Below are positions 1 to 13,399 of a stretch of DNA of 64,000 bases, one piece after another. Made by a program: the position numbers and the translations under genes. The stretch lies in the NCBI GenBank assembly GCA_013397695.1, contig VYZI01000012.1, positions 5,366,165-5,430,164 of the forward strand. Direction: 5' to 3'. Position 1 is the stretch's first letter; every line of letters starts with the position of its first letter. The DNA comes from Centropus unirufus (taxonomy: Eukaryota; Chordata; Aves; Cuculiformes; Centropidae). The notes below the pieces were generated by a model. The model was not told the origin of the DNA and did not search any database. It was given only the letters and a program-made list of their open reading frames with translations.

Positions 1-3000
1 TATTTTTATTTTTTCTCCTTATTTATGTCATAAGTCATTTTGTTCTCTATCAGTATGACATCTACTTCAAACATACCTCGGTCTGTGGTCAGAGGTCCTA
101 CCTGTTACTTTGATTTCTAGAGAAGAAAACTGAATAGAGAGTTTTGCGCCCCCTCCCTGCCCCCGACATGTTTAGATTAGAAACAGTCTCTGAGGGCAAT
201 GTCACCTTTGATTTGAAGAATTGTGAGTTGTTGTTTTCATTTCAGGCAAATATCTTACCCAAACTACAACAAATACATGTCCTAAGTTTGTGGCCTCTTA
301 AATGGGTGTAATAGAGCCCAGCTCTCCAGCTCTGGCTTTCTGCCTCCAGCGTTGCTTTTGAAGGTCTAGACAGAGAGGGGCTCTGTTAGGAGAACTTGTG
401 TCGGTTCACTTCTAACACTCAGAAATTTTCTCCTTTCCTAGTCATCAGTCCTTAGAGATTTTATGTTCAAGTGACTTTTTATGCTCTTGTTTCTTTTTCT
501 GGGACTTAGTCTCTCAGTTAGTACAGACTCAAAGGGACAAACATACTACGCACAATGCATGTAGCTCTACTATGTCCATTCACACCAAACACTGAACATA
601 CAGCTAGCAAGTGAATGCATAAATGAAGGCTATAGAAGGTGAACTAGTATATAAGATACTATGTAAAATGAAAAATCTGTGAATTCAAATGGTTTTCACA
701 GATTTCTTTTTAAGAATTCAACAACACACCCTTTACCAGAAATTAGAGACAGATTTTATAGACTAAATAATAGTTGTTCATGAACTTAAGTGCCAGCATA
801 CAGATTTACTGTGGTGAACTACAGCATTTCTTCCTTTGAGAAAAACACAGCCTTGCTCAATATCCTCCAGTAAAATAAGCACTTTAAAAGGACTGAAGTT
901 ACAGTATAATTTATAGTTATCATTTTAAGCACTGAATTTTCAGACCATTTCCCTCTGTTTTCTCACTGGTGAGGAATGTTTAAGGACTGTAATATCAGCA
1001 TGTCTCCTATTACAAAGTTAAAATCCAGAAACATTTAACACTGTGAAAGTTCTAAAATTAGCCAATTTTCTCCAGCCCACACATCACGCACCTGTGGGAG
1101 AGCCACGTACGGTGTAGCCTACACTTTCTTTCCTCATTACAAATCAAAACACTCTAACCTAGCATACAAACCAAAGCCTTGCCCATTTTCATTAAGTCTA
1201 GAGATCTATTAATTCCAGATGTAAACCATTCAACTTATCCTTCTCAAAGCTGGAAAGGGTGTTTTCCTGTACCCACATCTGCTATTGGCACGTGATCTCT
1301 TTCCCCCTCATTCTACATGTGAGGAGTTCAGCAAGTGCAAAGTTTTTACCTTTTCCAACATGCTTTCAAGACATTTGGTTGGTATGGGCTTTAAGTACTT
1401 TTATGTACTTTAAGTGTACTTTGTGACCACTAGTTGCTTAACTTTGGGCTACAAACCTCTAATTATCAATGACTGCTTTCAAAAGATACATGATATTAAC
1501 AAAACTAACAAAAAGGAAGGTACTTATTATATGACATGGGGTCTTCTTTACACTAGAAAAATGCTAGATGTTCACAAACAGAGAAGGGTAGAGACCCACT
1601 GACTCAGATAATTTGTTTTCAAAGTGAGGATCAGCTTAATCCTGAACTATTCTTAGATGTTTGTGGATCTAGCTTGTTTCTTAGAAACTTGTCTTTTACT
1701 GATGACCTTGCAGTTTCTCAGCTGGTCTGTTAGTGGGAACTTTGGGAACAACAGTAATTTCCCAGGAATCACTTCAGTTGAATCAGTTTGCAGTACAGGC
1801 AGTAGGTCTGTAGTAGTAACTAAAAAAAATGACCACACTGCTTCACGCACTAATGGCTTCTGTCACAATTAGTTTAAAAGGTTTTCTTAAGCATTGATAT
1901 GATGGAAGGAACAGATCCTTTAGTCAGTTAAATATACATAAGTGTGGATTTAAATAACCTGATTGATTGCCAGTTGACAGTAATTTTATCTGTGTTAAAG
2001 GGTTCAGATAAGAAGATTTTAGCTGTAGTCCTTCTAACCTAAGAGGAAGAAAGAGTGTTGGTCCTGTTGTGAAATGGTCACTGGATGTGACTGCACAACC
2101 CTCGGAAAAAACTCGCTAGCTCTGATACTACTTGATTAAGCAGAGGTGCATAATATATGGCTGCCACTGCCAAAATTTTATACTTGTGTTGGTCTGCACA
2201 ACAGTAAAAATTGGTTTTGATTCTAACATTAAAAAGGGTATAAAAATATGGAATATATAGACAAACCCATCAACAGCTGGTCTTGGGCATAAATGTTACA
2301 GGAGAAGTTTTTGGTTCTTTGATGTGCGTTGGCACTGTGACTAATACTAAGGGGTAGCAATCTTTGCCTGGGGCTTATAAGTGCCATGATAAGACAAATG
2401 GCTTTAATTGCCCTTGCTGTTGTTAGCTTTGTGGTATACCTGAGTATGTAAGGGTTTATAAAAAATATTTACGCCATATCTCTGCTTTCTTTGTATTTCC
2501 AGATAGCAGTTAACCAAGATAGATAAGTAGACCTGTGAACAGCCAAGAGGAATAAAATTGTCGCTGTATTGCAGGCAGACTTTGGAATGAAAGTGCCATG
2601 TAAAATTTTGGCTCTATGTTTTTCTTTAACGAAAAATAAGAAGAAAAATGAGTGTTTAAGGCATATGTCAAATAGAAAAATATAATTATTTCTGTTGGAA
2701 GCATTATCAAAAATATAAAATTAGAGACAGATGTGTCATGTGATTCTTAGGTATAGACCGAGTGTATGAAGTTCATGGCTTGGCCTGCTGCCTTTGCAGC
2801 TGAGAAACTATTTATTTATTTATTTATTTAAAAGGGATTCATTTGGCATATTGAAGCCAAAGGAATAGAGAAAAAAAACTATGGTTTTTTTTATGCCTAC
2901 CGTATACCTAGTTTGGATACAGTAATCTACAAATTTTTCCAGTAAAAATTTTTGTTGTGCTGCTTTGGGTCTTATAAAGAGCAGGGATTTTATAGCATTT

Positions 3001-3700
3001 TCAAGCTATGTGTTCTCCAGTGGACCTTAAAAGCAAAGACTATAGGAAAAGTCTGTTCTGAAAAGTTGCTTGCTGCCACTGAAACACTCACTGTTAGTAA
3101 ATTAAAATAAACATTCATTGTATAATTTATGATTTAGTTGCTTTCAAAGCTAGAGTGTGGTGCTTGCAAAAGGACTTGTTTTGTTTTTTTTAGCTTGCAT
3201 GGGTTGCGATCAGAAAGTGCATCATGAAAATCACATGTAAAAGGAAACACGGATTTCTTATGAGAGATAACAAGGGTAATGATTTCTATTACATTACTCT
3301 AGTACATTGAATTGGGAAAATCCAGGCCATCATTCAATAGGAGCTGTTCTCGCTACAGGCTGTCACTGAGGATTCCCAACTAGTGGTGCCCATGAACAGT
3401 GGGATCAAAAATAACCAGCTGGGCAGCAATAAAATGAGAATGAGCTCAGTGATGATGAAGATATCTTGGGAGCACATTCCAGCTGCTCTTGAAGAGCTGT
3501 TGACTACATACAGTGCATTAACATGTTAAAATGCATAGGAGATAAGCCTTAAAGCAGGAAGCTGGCTTGCTGATAGCTACATGGGCTGCATAAAGGTTGT
3601 GAAGGTCCAAGCACTGTGCTCCTGCACAGCTGGTGTTGGATGCCATTGCTCAGAAATCTTCATGCTACTTTTGAGCAACAAGCGAGTCTCTCTTTTGAAT
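1..3700. other. AT-rich noncoding stretch, no gene seen
   Basis: I see no exon, RNA gene or recognisable transposon here. The open frames are at most about 70 codons, overlap on opposite strands (for example 1657-1872 plus against 1653-1850 minus) and have no domain-like composition. The only discrete structure is the TTTA microsatellite near 2.8 kb. This is consistent with intron or intergenic DNA. Confidence 0.7.
2809..2830. repeat. (TTTA)n microsatellite
   Basis: About five and a half perfect tandem copies of TTTA in 22 bp, flanked by unique sequence. It is a short simple repeat with no attached transposon tail that I can recognise. Confidence 0.9.
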
Positions 3701-3709
3701 ATGAATGAG

Positions 3710-4030
3710 TGAAGTCAACTGCCCCTTAATTTATACACATTGCCAGAGACTGTCCCAGGGTTTGGAATTAAATACTCCAGCACAAATCTCTTTAAACCTC
3801 TCCTAAATAAGAAATTATGCTAAAGCTCTTTAGTAAGGAGGTTCTCCCCCCTGTTGAAATAAAAATCAATTATGTTTGCTCTGCTGTGAACAATGTCACT
3901 CCGTAGCCCTGCTTTCTAATTGGGTAATGCCTTAATGACCTGCTGGGAGGCTATGATGCATTGCTTTGGACCCTCTCTGCAGGCTTTTAGACTACCAGTC
4001 AGATGTCAATGAAGCTTGACTCAATAGGGG
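3710..4030. promoter_or_regulatory. candidate conserved noncoding element (enhancer-like)
   Basis: This stretch has no homopolymer runs above six and a dense set of developmental transcription-factor-type motifs. They include several TAAT/ATTA homeodomain cores (around 3728, 3768, 3867-3872, 3917-3935) and a SOX-like GAACAATG near 3888. The texture, mixed and motif-dense without low-complexity tracts, resembles vertebrate conserved noncoding elements and contrasts with the homopolymer-rich flanks. It has no long open frame. This is an inference from texture and motif density only; conservation cannot be seen from one sequence. Confidence 0.3.
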
Positions 4031-4872
4031 TTCTTTTTCTAAAATTCCATTATTCATCAGGGTTTATGCACTAAAATGATCACAAAATAAAACCTTCACA
4101 TCAAGCAGAGTTAAATAGAATTATGGATGCTTTACTTCATTGTTAGACTCTGAGATTGTCACTGGATTAAAATTAGGTTCTTTTTTATTTGTTAAATTTG
4201 ATGAAAACATTTTCTTGGTTTGGGGTTTTTCTGTGAGGAAGCATTGAAAGAAGCAACTTGAAAGGTTTGGGCTGTTTGGATTTTTTTTTTTAATAAGACG
4301 CAGTATATTCATTTAAAATGAGTTTATCAGGTATTGTTTCGATTTGCACCATGAAAAAAAAATTAACAAGTCTTATTCACAGTCAGTGAGTAATAAGTAT
4401 GAGAACATTTATTTAACTTAAAAGCTTTGTGCAATCATTCTGATATTCTATCAGGATTGATATAAATAGGGAAAAATCCTACATTTGCTTTATATTTTCT
4501 TTCTCATGTCTAATGGAGAACAGTGAAGTGGAATTCTAAAAACTCTTACTAGCTATTTCACGAATTCAATAGCTGAAGAGGGGTACACCTAATGCTGGAG
4601 GATTCCTCATCCAAAGCAGCAAGGCCCATCATCTCCTTTGCATGGAAATGATGCTTTCCATTATGAGAACCTCAGGCTAGGTAACTATAAGAAGGATAAA
4701 TTTAAGCTGCAAAATGTCTTTCCTATTTAATGCATAAATATGCACACACAAATATATGTATTCAATTTGAAAATATAAGCACATGACAAATGTATGTTTT
4801 TATAACAGCCTCAAGAAAAGTTTTATAGCCATTTAAACACAAGTAATTCTGTTATGCAATAACAAATTAGGA

Positions 4873-4886
4873 GTTACCAGGGCAAC
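4873..4886. promoter_or_regulatory. RFX X-box motif (GTTACC-AG-GGCAAC)
   Basis: The 14 bases read GTTACCAGGGCAAC, which fits both half-sites of the RFX-family consensus GTTRCC-N2-GGYAAC with no mismatch. RFX factors bind this imperfect palindrome as dimers, and in animals it often marks ciliary, neuronal or other RFX-regulated elements. TAATTAATT-type homeodomain motifs follow about 10-20 bp downstream (near 4895-4907). The motif match is direct; use in the cell is inferred. Confidence 0.5.
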
Positions 4887-4999
4887 TGTGTTTAATAATT
4901 AATTCATACTACCACTGGAACATATACTGCCTTCTTCACATGTCTGGCTGATGTATTGTGTGAAATACATGTATTTCCAGATCACTAAGGAAGTCAATC

Positions 5000-7900
5000 T
5001 TATTACAATAAAATGACACCTTCTACTCAAGTTTATAAAGGTCAGTGAAATGTACAAAAACAGAATTACAATTAAGTGAAGTGTATAATGAGAAGAATTA
5101 TTTGTCTTTGCTTTTTCAGGTCCATATTTTCTGGAAAACTCTCCACTTGTTAAGTTTTTACATTCTGTTTTTAAAATAAGGCCAGAATGGGTATCTCTTG
5201 GGGTTCACTTCAGTGAAATATTAATGTTTCGTTAGAATCATCCCTGTTCAGAAAGGTAAGAAATTTTCTGCAGATTCTTCAACTCACACACTGACCATTG
5301 CATTTTCAGCAATCCAGTTCTTTCTGTCAGATCTTCTGTGTCCTTGTCTCCTTGTTATTAACATCACCTTTACTTCTAACAGATTTTGATGCTATACTTT
5401 GTATAATTGTCTGGAATATCAGTACACTTTATAATTTGCCACATATCATTAGTAACTTGTGGGATCTTCTCTTTCTCATTATTTATCACACAGAGGAAAA
5501 CAAACTGATGACTCCTCTCACACATGAAGGAGATCAACGCAATTTTTTTTCCTAAAACATTGGAAAGCTGCATTAAACTGTGATCCCAGTCATTCAGATA
5601 ATACATCTTCATCCAGTATTAAGATATTTTTTTTCACATTTATGAAAGTTTCATCAACATCTGTAACTCTTTAATCATGAACTAGGTCATGAAAGTTAGT
5701 TCTAACTAGATTTTCCTTATATGTGCTAGCAACTTATTTAAAAGCCCATTTTCTCCTCTGTTGATCGTTATTTAAGCAGTCTCCCCAAATAGGCTCTGTG
5801 TTAAACTGTCTCCAGGAATAAACACCCACCACAGTTACGACTGATTACACAGGTTTCTCAAAACAACGTTGCCCAGCCTCCAGATCCGGTCTGCCTCTGC
5901 CCACAATTAGGATGATAAGCTTTGAAATCTCAGCAGTTTGCAGTTTTCTTATGAAAAGCCTGTAATGCTTGAATAATATATTGCACCTTGTCAAGAACAA
6001 AGTGTATTTAGAATAATTGGAGACTTCGTAGTTTACTGTTGACCAATTACTTAAGGTGAGAGCATGAGCTGTAGATCTGGAATGCTACAGGCTCACCAAA
6101 TGCTGGTTTTAGGAATTTAGAGAGGCTTGTTATGGATTCAGCCCTCATGTTTGATCTGTAAATGCTAAAAAGCTGTTCTGTTTTATAACACCATGCCCCC
6201 ACCCCTATCGTGCAAGAACCGTTCCCTGCACATCTAATTCTAATCAGTAAAGTAAATAAACTTGCACTTGGAATACTCTCAAGAGCACTTGTTCATGTTT
6301 TCATAAACACTTAGGAGAGGACCCAAGTTTCTGGTAGCTAATATTAAAGCTCTAGATGAAATACTCATTCCAGCATTCCCAAATTAGAATTTCTTCCAGT
6401 ATGCACTTGGAGACTCTGGAAAGTGACATGACACTACAGGAAACCATAAAGTTTTCTGGCCCCGAAAAACAGGACTGCAAAACTCATTAAATTTGCTTTA
6501 TTCATTATCCTTCTGGAACCATCTTTTCTATTCTGCCTTTCTCCCCAGCCCTCCTCAGATACTTCTGTGGATCTATTTGGATATTGGGCTTAAACAGTCG
6601 CATTTTAATGTTTTGTTAGGCATGGCAGGAGAAAACCCTGATTTCTCTTTGAAACTGTACAAAGTAACTACAAAAATCAATAGACAAATGACATGATTGC
6701 CGCCTGATATTGAGTTACACTTTTAATGATTGTAGAAAATTAGTGGACTACCTCACAGTGCAGACCTATCTACTCCCCAGGGAATACAAGGTTACATTTA
6801 ACTTTGATATAAGTATGAAAGACCACTGTTTCATTAACGGGTGCATGAATAGCTTCTGTTTGACAAATCTGGACTTAAGAATTGGAGCTGAATCAAATTT
6901 TGAGGTAGGGAGACCGTTCAGTGCTTCTGGGTGTTGTCTTCTTAAATGCCTCAAAATGACTTTTTTTCATGCTTGAGGATTTATCTTCTGAAACGGTGAG
7001 GCTCTGGGGGAACTTCAGTGTACGTGATTTCCCCAAGATGGTTCAGCACTGAATTTCTTAAAATATAATACTACTTAAGTGTTATCTAGGCTTGTGCTGT
7101 TTTCTTTGCAAGGAGTTGGGTCACCCTGAAAGATTAGGTGCTTAACTTACCATGCCTGAAGGGATACATTTATAATTTAGGCAGCTTTTAATCTAACTAT
7201 GGGACAGGCCTTGTAAGCTTTCAAAGGAAAAAAAATTAATTTTTCATAAGAAAACGTGTTGAATTCTAACTTAATTTTAAATATTCTCTCTATATTTCTT
7301 TCTTACATTATGGTGAGACCCAAAAACAGAGCATAACTGCTGGCTCAAACCCAGTCATATGTGTAGAAGAAAAGCAGAGAATTATAATAGTGGGGTTGAT
7401 ACTGAAGAGGATATATTTTGCTCACTAAGTCTACAACAATAGCTAGAATTCCTTTGTTTTACAGTGATGCATCCATGCATGTACCCATGCATACACATTC
7501 TCCATGTGAGTGAAACTCCTGTACTAGCTCTGAGAAAGCAAATCAGCAAATTTCTGGTATAATAGATGTTCAGCTGAAAATTTTGGCTGCTACACATATC
7601 AAAGATGAGTGATGAGAGCTATAGAAATGAAAGAACTGCTGTGGAATTTCAGCTCTTTAAATGGCTTCCATCCCTTTATTCCACAGTCCCACTAACTGGA
7701 AAAATTATAAAGAAAAATATCAAGTGGCAACTTCTTCTCTTTTGATCAGTTTGTACACATTGTAGAAACTGAGACTTTGGAATTAATTTAGCAGCAGAGG
7801 GTTTTCAGGATTTGCATGATAAACCGTAATCAAAGTTGTTGAATGACTGAACTTTCAAAGACTGTCTTACCCACAGCCTGACTGCTGCCCTCGCTCTGTT

Positions 7901-10900
7901 CCCCACTGTCCATGGGTTTTCCAGTGCCCTGCCTGTGAGCATCAGAATTGTCTTACCTCAAAACCCACCATGGTGTGCCTCATTATATTTACACTAAAAA
8001 TTTTGGATATAGCGAAGATGCCTGTGTTGTCTTGTCCATCTGATCTCACATTTATGTCAGGATCTTGGCTGATGATTTTGCAGACTTCTGCAGACTTCTC
8101 TAATGCCTTAAAAACATGGTCTTCCTTTTGGGACAGGCTTGAATGTGATAGTAATGTTTGGACTTGGAGCTGAATGACTTCTTTTCATCTTTTCTTTGCT
8201 TACAGAATTGTTGACATTAGAATATGGCTCCAAAGGATTTTGATAAGTTTTCAGTTTGTGGATTTGTAATGAATAGTTTACATAGGACATCATAATTTTT
8301 TCTGGGTCAAGGCACTACTATCTGAGGTCATATTAAATCTACTAATCAAAATTCATAGTTGCTATGTTAACTTTTAAAAGAACATTTATAGCAGAATAAT
8401 ACTTTACCATTCGAGTGCTGCATTTTCTGTTTCTCAGATACAGAATTACTTTTTACAGCCTCTCTACTGGTAAAACTCTTGTTGAAATTACTTTCCTGCA
8501 AAGTGTCTTTCTATGAAAAGAATTCCTGCTATCACCTAAAAGTGACTGGGATGCCTCTGTCTTTGTACTAGCACAGACTATATTAATTTCTGCACTGACC
8601 AAGAAAACATTGTGAAGATATGTAAATGCAATAGTTTCATGAGTTTACAGCTGTGTCCTTTCTATTTTCTTTCAATTCACCTTGCGAATTGCTCTTTTTA
8701 TTGCTTTAAATGTCGAGAACTGTTTGTGATTTGATAGTATTTTCTGATGCCATGAAATATCATCTTCTTATGGGTACGTTAGCAAATAAATTAGTGTAAT
8801 AGGGGCAGATTAGTTGACTGAAGAAGTTGGTGCTGATGCTTCTGGATCCACACTATGTGTTCCTGTTAGATTTTTCTTCAGAATAAATTCAGCCTTGACC
8901 CCTGACTAAATTTCCACATGATAAACATGATAAGAAACTGTCCAGAGGAGCAACTGTTGGTTCAGACCCTCATGTCCGTATAAGTTGGTTAACATCTGAT
9001 GACAATTCAATTCCCACTGAAAGGAATCAAACAGAATTGCTCTGTTAATCCGAACAGCACGTGGAGACTGGGTTCAGATGGGGGCTCCGCTCAAACAAAA
9101 ACACCCACGTAGGCACAGGTCAGCTGGAAAGTTTTTTTGAATTTCTGAAAGCTGGATCTCTGTGATATATCTCAAATCAAACAGTCAAAACACTTGTCTC
9201 TTTGGAAAGTAGATCACAGAAAACAAATGAAATTTAATATAACAGTGGTAGTGCATAGGTGTAATTTCACTGCCATTAAAAGGAGTACTCTGATAAGGAA
9301 CTAGAGAAAATTTTCCCAGGCAGAGTGACTTAACTGGGAAATTAAGAGACTGAAATATTAAAAAAAAAGGGCAAATTTGGGGAATTCATTCAGACAAAAT
9401 TTGGAAGTAAGATAACATTTTAACATATTAAAATATTTCCTTTCATAGATGGAGGTTTTTCAGACTGTTTAAATATACTTTGATTCAGACTAAAAGAGGT
9501 AGCTGATTTTTTTTTAAATTCTGCCAAAAAGCCAGAAACATTTCTGCTTCAGATTTTTTTTTTCTGACTTTTACTCAGATTTTTTTCTAAACCACAAAAT
9601 GGGAAAATTGATTCACCTGCTGTTTCTTATATATTTAATTGCTTTCAGACTTTGGATCTTAAATTCTGATCTTCTTCACAGTAAGGCTTTTTTCTGTAAA
9701 GCTGTTTTGGTAAATCAAAGCATTACGTAAATAAAGGGAATAGAGTTCAACACAGCTGCTTCACCGTTCTCATTACCAGCCACAGAATGCTATATTTTTA
9801 AAAGATACTTGTGTTCTTCTGGAACCAAGAATTTCAGATGTGGAGAAAAAAACATGGATCGAAGTGAAAGTACATACTGCTCTGGTGATTCTTGCTGCAT
9901 CTGAACCAGTTCCTCCACTTACTGGCAATGAGAATCCAATATGATGAGGCCTTGTGTTCATGCATGAGCAGACACTCAAGGGGATAAATTAAACCCAAGG
10001 TTCTGCTAAACGGGCTTGGCTGGCAATGTGAAGCACCACCATCCTTAGCTATTTGCTTTGTGCTGCCCCTTCCTGCCCATGATAGGCACTCCTTGCCCTT
10101 GCAGAGAAGCAGGAGGGACGTGTGCCTGTTGTCTTTGCCTTTCAGCGTGGTGTCCAAGTGCAACCCACCCTCTTCGGCAGGTCAAGCGAACATGTCAGCT
10201 CTAAGCAGAAACCCATCTCATTCAGCTGTGGGAGTAGACACGGGGCAGAGCAGGGCCCAGAGCTGCCTGCTCAGCATGAGATCTGGCAGAGGTCGGGTAC
10301 AGGCAGGCTCAATTCAAGCAACTGAGTGCGTAACTTTCTGTTTGCAGTATCTCTTTAAGTTATGTATTTTGGAGAGGTTGTTTTGTAATACGCCATGCAG
10401 TGTGTTGGAATGTTTAACGCGGAGCCACACCTATACCGGTAAATTGAAATCCCTGGACTGGCAATCAAGCTAAAAGCAAATTCTCCTTGGTCCTTTAATA
10501 TCCTGCTACATTTCCAACAATCTCCATTGTTAGAGGATATTAAAGCTCTTTAATAGGGTATGATTCCTTTCTGAGGTTGTACACAGAAATCTGGGTTTGA
10601 GAAGGCCAACTGATTTGTCCACTATCACAGTTTGGTGGCAAAATTTATCTCCCAACCCCTGGTCCAATAAATAGTCATTGCCAGCTCCCTTAGGGATTTG
10701 TTGATTTAAGTAAAGTGGCGAAAAGTTGTATTATTAGAATGAGAAAATAATTGTGAACTACCCTGGAGTAGCTGGCAAATCTGCAGCAAACAAACAAAAA
10801 TACAAAGGGGAAACTCTTGTAACAATTTCACACGCGAATACAGACATGGCAGGCTGCATCACCCCAATGAAAGGGGTAAAGTAGCTACACAGAACATCTT

Positions 10901-12850
10901 TACAGTGCAGTCCTGTTTGACACAGTCATTGCTCCCGTTCTTTGTGGGAGCTGTTCCTAGACTTTGCCAGTCTACGAGGAGACAGAAATGCTCTGCCCTA
11001 GGGAAAACAATTGAAGGGAAAAAAGTGTTTCTTAAAATCCTCAGTAAAAGCCTCTCTGCTTTATCTAGAGCTCATTAGAGAGTTTAAAGAAAACCCAATG
11101 TCGTGTTTAAATGCTTTCCCCCCTCAGTTTTATGGATAGTTAAATGGCACACAGGTTGTGGCTGTCTCAGCCATCAAAAGCTAAGAAAGGAGGTTAAAAG
11201 ACCCCAGGGATCCTTCAGATTAATTACTACCACTGTCAGTTGGTGTGAAACCATGTTTGGGCCTTTTAGAAAGGAAGAGAGTGTAATTTGTGCTTTCAGT
11301 TTGGGCTGAAACAAATCCAGCACATAGTGGTGGTATATGCTCAGGTGTAAAAAGGACTAATATCTTTCCACTGAATTCTTGTAGTTAATCTGGAAAGAAT
11401 TTATGGGACACCCCTTTACCCTACCCTAATGATTCCAAGTGAATTTTAGCAACCTGAATTGGCAGAGTCTGTAAAACTGTCTTGAATTAATTGGAAGCCT
11501 AATCCATGGAAATTCACTAAAAAATGCATTATTCACTTCAGTGTAGCAGCAGGGAGGAGAAATGAAAGAAGTAGGGAGGAAAAGCAGAAGCAGCACCTAG
11601 GGCAAAGGGCTGTCATTTGAATTTTATAACCAAGAGTGAGACAAAGACAACTCTTTGTCCAAGTGAACTACCTTGTGAAGGGGAAAATCTGAAGAAAATT
11701 CAGAAATATGCAGCCTGAACATTTGGGCTGGCTGGAGCCTGCATTTCCCATCACTTACAGTGGTGCACAAGAGCAACTAAAGTGAAATGAAGTTTCTATA
11801 GCCCTGCAGCACAATGCATGGGTTGCATTTGCTCCGCAGTCTGCTACTCAACTTTGCCTTGTATTGATAGCCTGCTGGGAGAGGCACACACAAAACAAAA
11901 GCTGAGGTGTATCACAGCCACAGGAAGCTCAGTTTGAAATCCCTTCCCACACCTGCATCGTGCCCCATGTGATGGCAAACCAAAAAGAGACATTATGTGC
12001 AAGCTGCTAAACACCTGTGTACGCGCAGAGACGTGGCAAAGGCTGAAAAGATAGAAACTGGCTGGAGTATGCAGATGACAATTACATTGACAACTGATGA
12101 TTATCTTGCATTAACTAACAAATATATCTCAGGAGGCCAGAGAAAGAGAATGAGTGCTGGGAAGGAAACAGATGAAAACCTGTTTTTAATTTTTAGTTGA
12201 AAACCCATAGACTATAGCATAGTCCTGTCCCTTCTAGTTATTAGTCTGGGTGTTATAATTAGGAGTGACAACTTCAAATTAAGTCCTTTCCTGAGTAGGA
12301 AACATACAGAAAAACATTTGAGGTGGTTTGATTAAATCACAGGGCACTGCTGCTAAAACGTGCACAGCAGAAGAGGAGAATTGTTGTCTGCAGGTTTAGA
12401 GAGCCAGACAGACTCTCTGGGCCGAGTTGAGTACGCGGGCTGAGCTCAGGAGGGGGACTGGACCATGTTGCTGAGTGGGGAGGAGCAGGATTAGCCCTTT
12501 TAGTAGCAGTGAGGAGTCAGACCACCTCAGTCATCTTCTGAATCCTCATCTTAACACGCCCTGACCCTGTAGTTTAATTTGCCTGTGTTATGTTTATCCT
12601 AAAATCTTCGGTATGTTTTTGCACAGTACTCATAATTTTTGAAAAGATATCATGTTAATCTACCCCAGAAAGGTGCATGGTTTGCCTACCAGATTTGGCA
12701 CACAGATACATGTTCATTGCAGGAATTCAATGTTTGTTTTTTTTAAAAAAGACAGCAAATAATGGGAGTCTTTCTTCAAGGAGGGGAAACGGAGAACAAA
12801 GCCTCCTGCTCACAGAAATACAAACTCATTTTCACTCTACTCAGCAGAAG
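5000..12850. other. noncoding stretch, no gene seen
   Basis: No coding exon, RNA gene or transposon was recognised. The longest open frame is 137 codons at 10060-10473 plus, in a slightly GC-richer patch. It overlaps a 109-codon frame on the other strand (9834-10163) and a second plus-strand frame (10122-10325), and shows no domain, signal peptide or splice-flanked structure. A 10-bp tandem duplication (TGCAGACTTC twice, 8079-8098) is the only small repeat noted. Confidence 0.65.
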
Positions 12851-12889
12851 CATGTTAAAATTTTAAATTTTAACATTAAATTTAACATG
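12851..12889. repeat. AT-rich imperfect inverted repeat
   Basis: The arms CATGTTAAA (12851-12859) and TTTAACATG (12881-12889) are exact reverse complements. They enclose a run made almost wholly of AAATTT-type words that is itself nearly palindromic. It could extrude as a hairpin or simply be low-complexity AT sequence. It is not flanked by target-site duplications that I can see. Confidence 0.6.
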
Positions 12890-13190
12890 AAATTTAAATT
12901 TTAGAGTTAAAGCATGGAGGTGGTTTATTGGTTTCAATTAGTGTTGCACCCCCAATACACTATGACCTGCTTTTTGGCTTGACCACACGTGTTTTATGAT
13001 GTGGAATCTCCTAGTGTTTCTTTCCGTCAGTCTATAAACTGGGCTATACAGAGACATGCTGCAGGGCTGTACACAGGCATAGGGAGGAGGAGGTTGTGCT
13101 GCCTCACAGCCGCTCCCCTGGCACTGCTGGTAATTCACATGTAAAACTGCTCCTCTACTTACATATGCACACCTTGCAGGGGGGATGTGG
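12890..13190. other. noncoding stretch, no gene seen
   Basis: Mixed-composition sequence with a 126-codon minus-strand open frame (12938-13318) that has no recognisable domain and looks like chance. No repeat or RNA gene was recognised. Confidence 0.55.
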
Positions 13191-13275
13191 AGGTTAATTA
13201 ATTGCTGTTTGAAAAGTGCTTTAAGATCTTCAGATGAAAGCTCAGCTGAATATAAAATGATTAAATTAATTTTGG
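13191..13275. promoter_or_regulatory. homeodomain-motif cluster, possible regulatory element
   Basis: Within 85 bp there are several TTAATTA/ATTAAT cores (13195-13203, 13260-13270) around a mixed-composition centre. Paired TAATTA sites are typical of homeodomain-bound enhancers but also arise readily in AT-rich DNA, so the call is weak. Confidence 0.2.
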
Positions 13276-13374
13276 GGTAGTCCTCATACAAGCAAGGAAG
13301 GGTAACCATGGCCCACATTCACCTTCTGTGCCGACCTTCACAGACACGTGTGAAGCATGTTACATGCGCCTCGT

Positions 13375-13395
13375 GGGGAGAAGGGAGGGCAGGGG
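13375..13395 (+). other. putative G-quadruplex motif
   Basis: Four G-runs (GGGG, GGG, GGG, GGGG) separated by loops of 4, 1 and 2 bases satisfy the canonical G3-plus with 1-7 base loops pattern on the plus strand. The surroundings are otherwise not strongly GC-rich, so it stands out. There is no accompanying promoter or CpG island that I can see. Confidence 0.6.
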
Positions 13396-13399
13396 ACAA

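Noticed and set aside
10060..10473. 137-codon open frame, possible small protein
   Set aside because: It overlaps two other frames (one on each strand), has no domain, signal or splice context, and lies in a locally GC-richer patch where stop codons are rarer.
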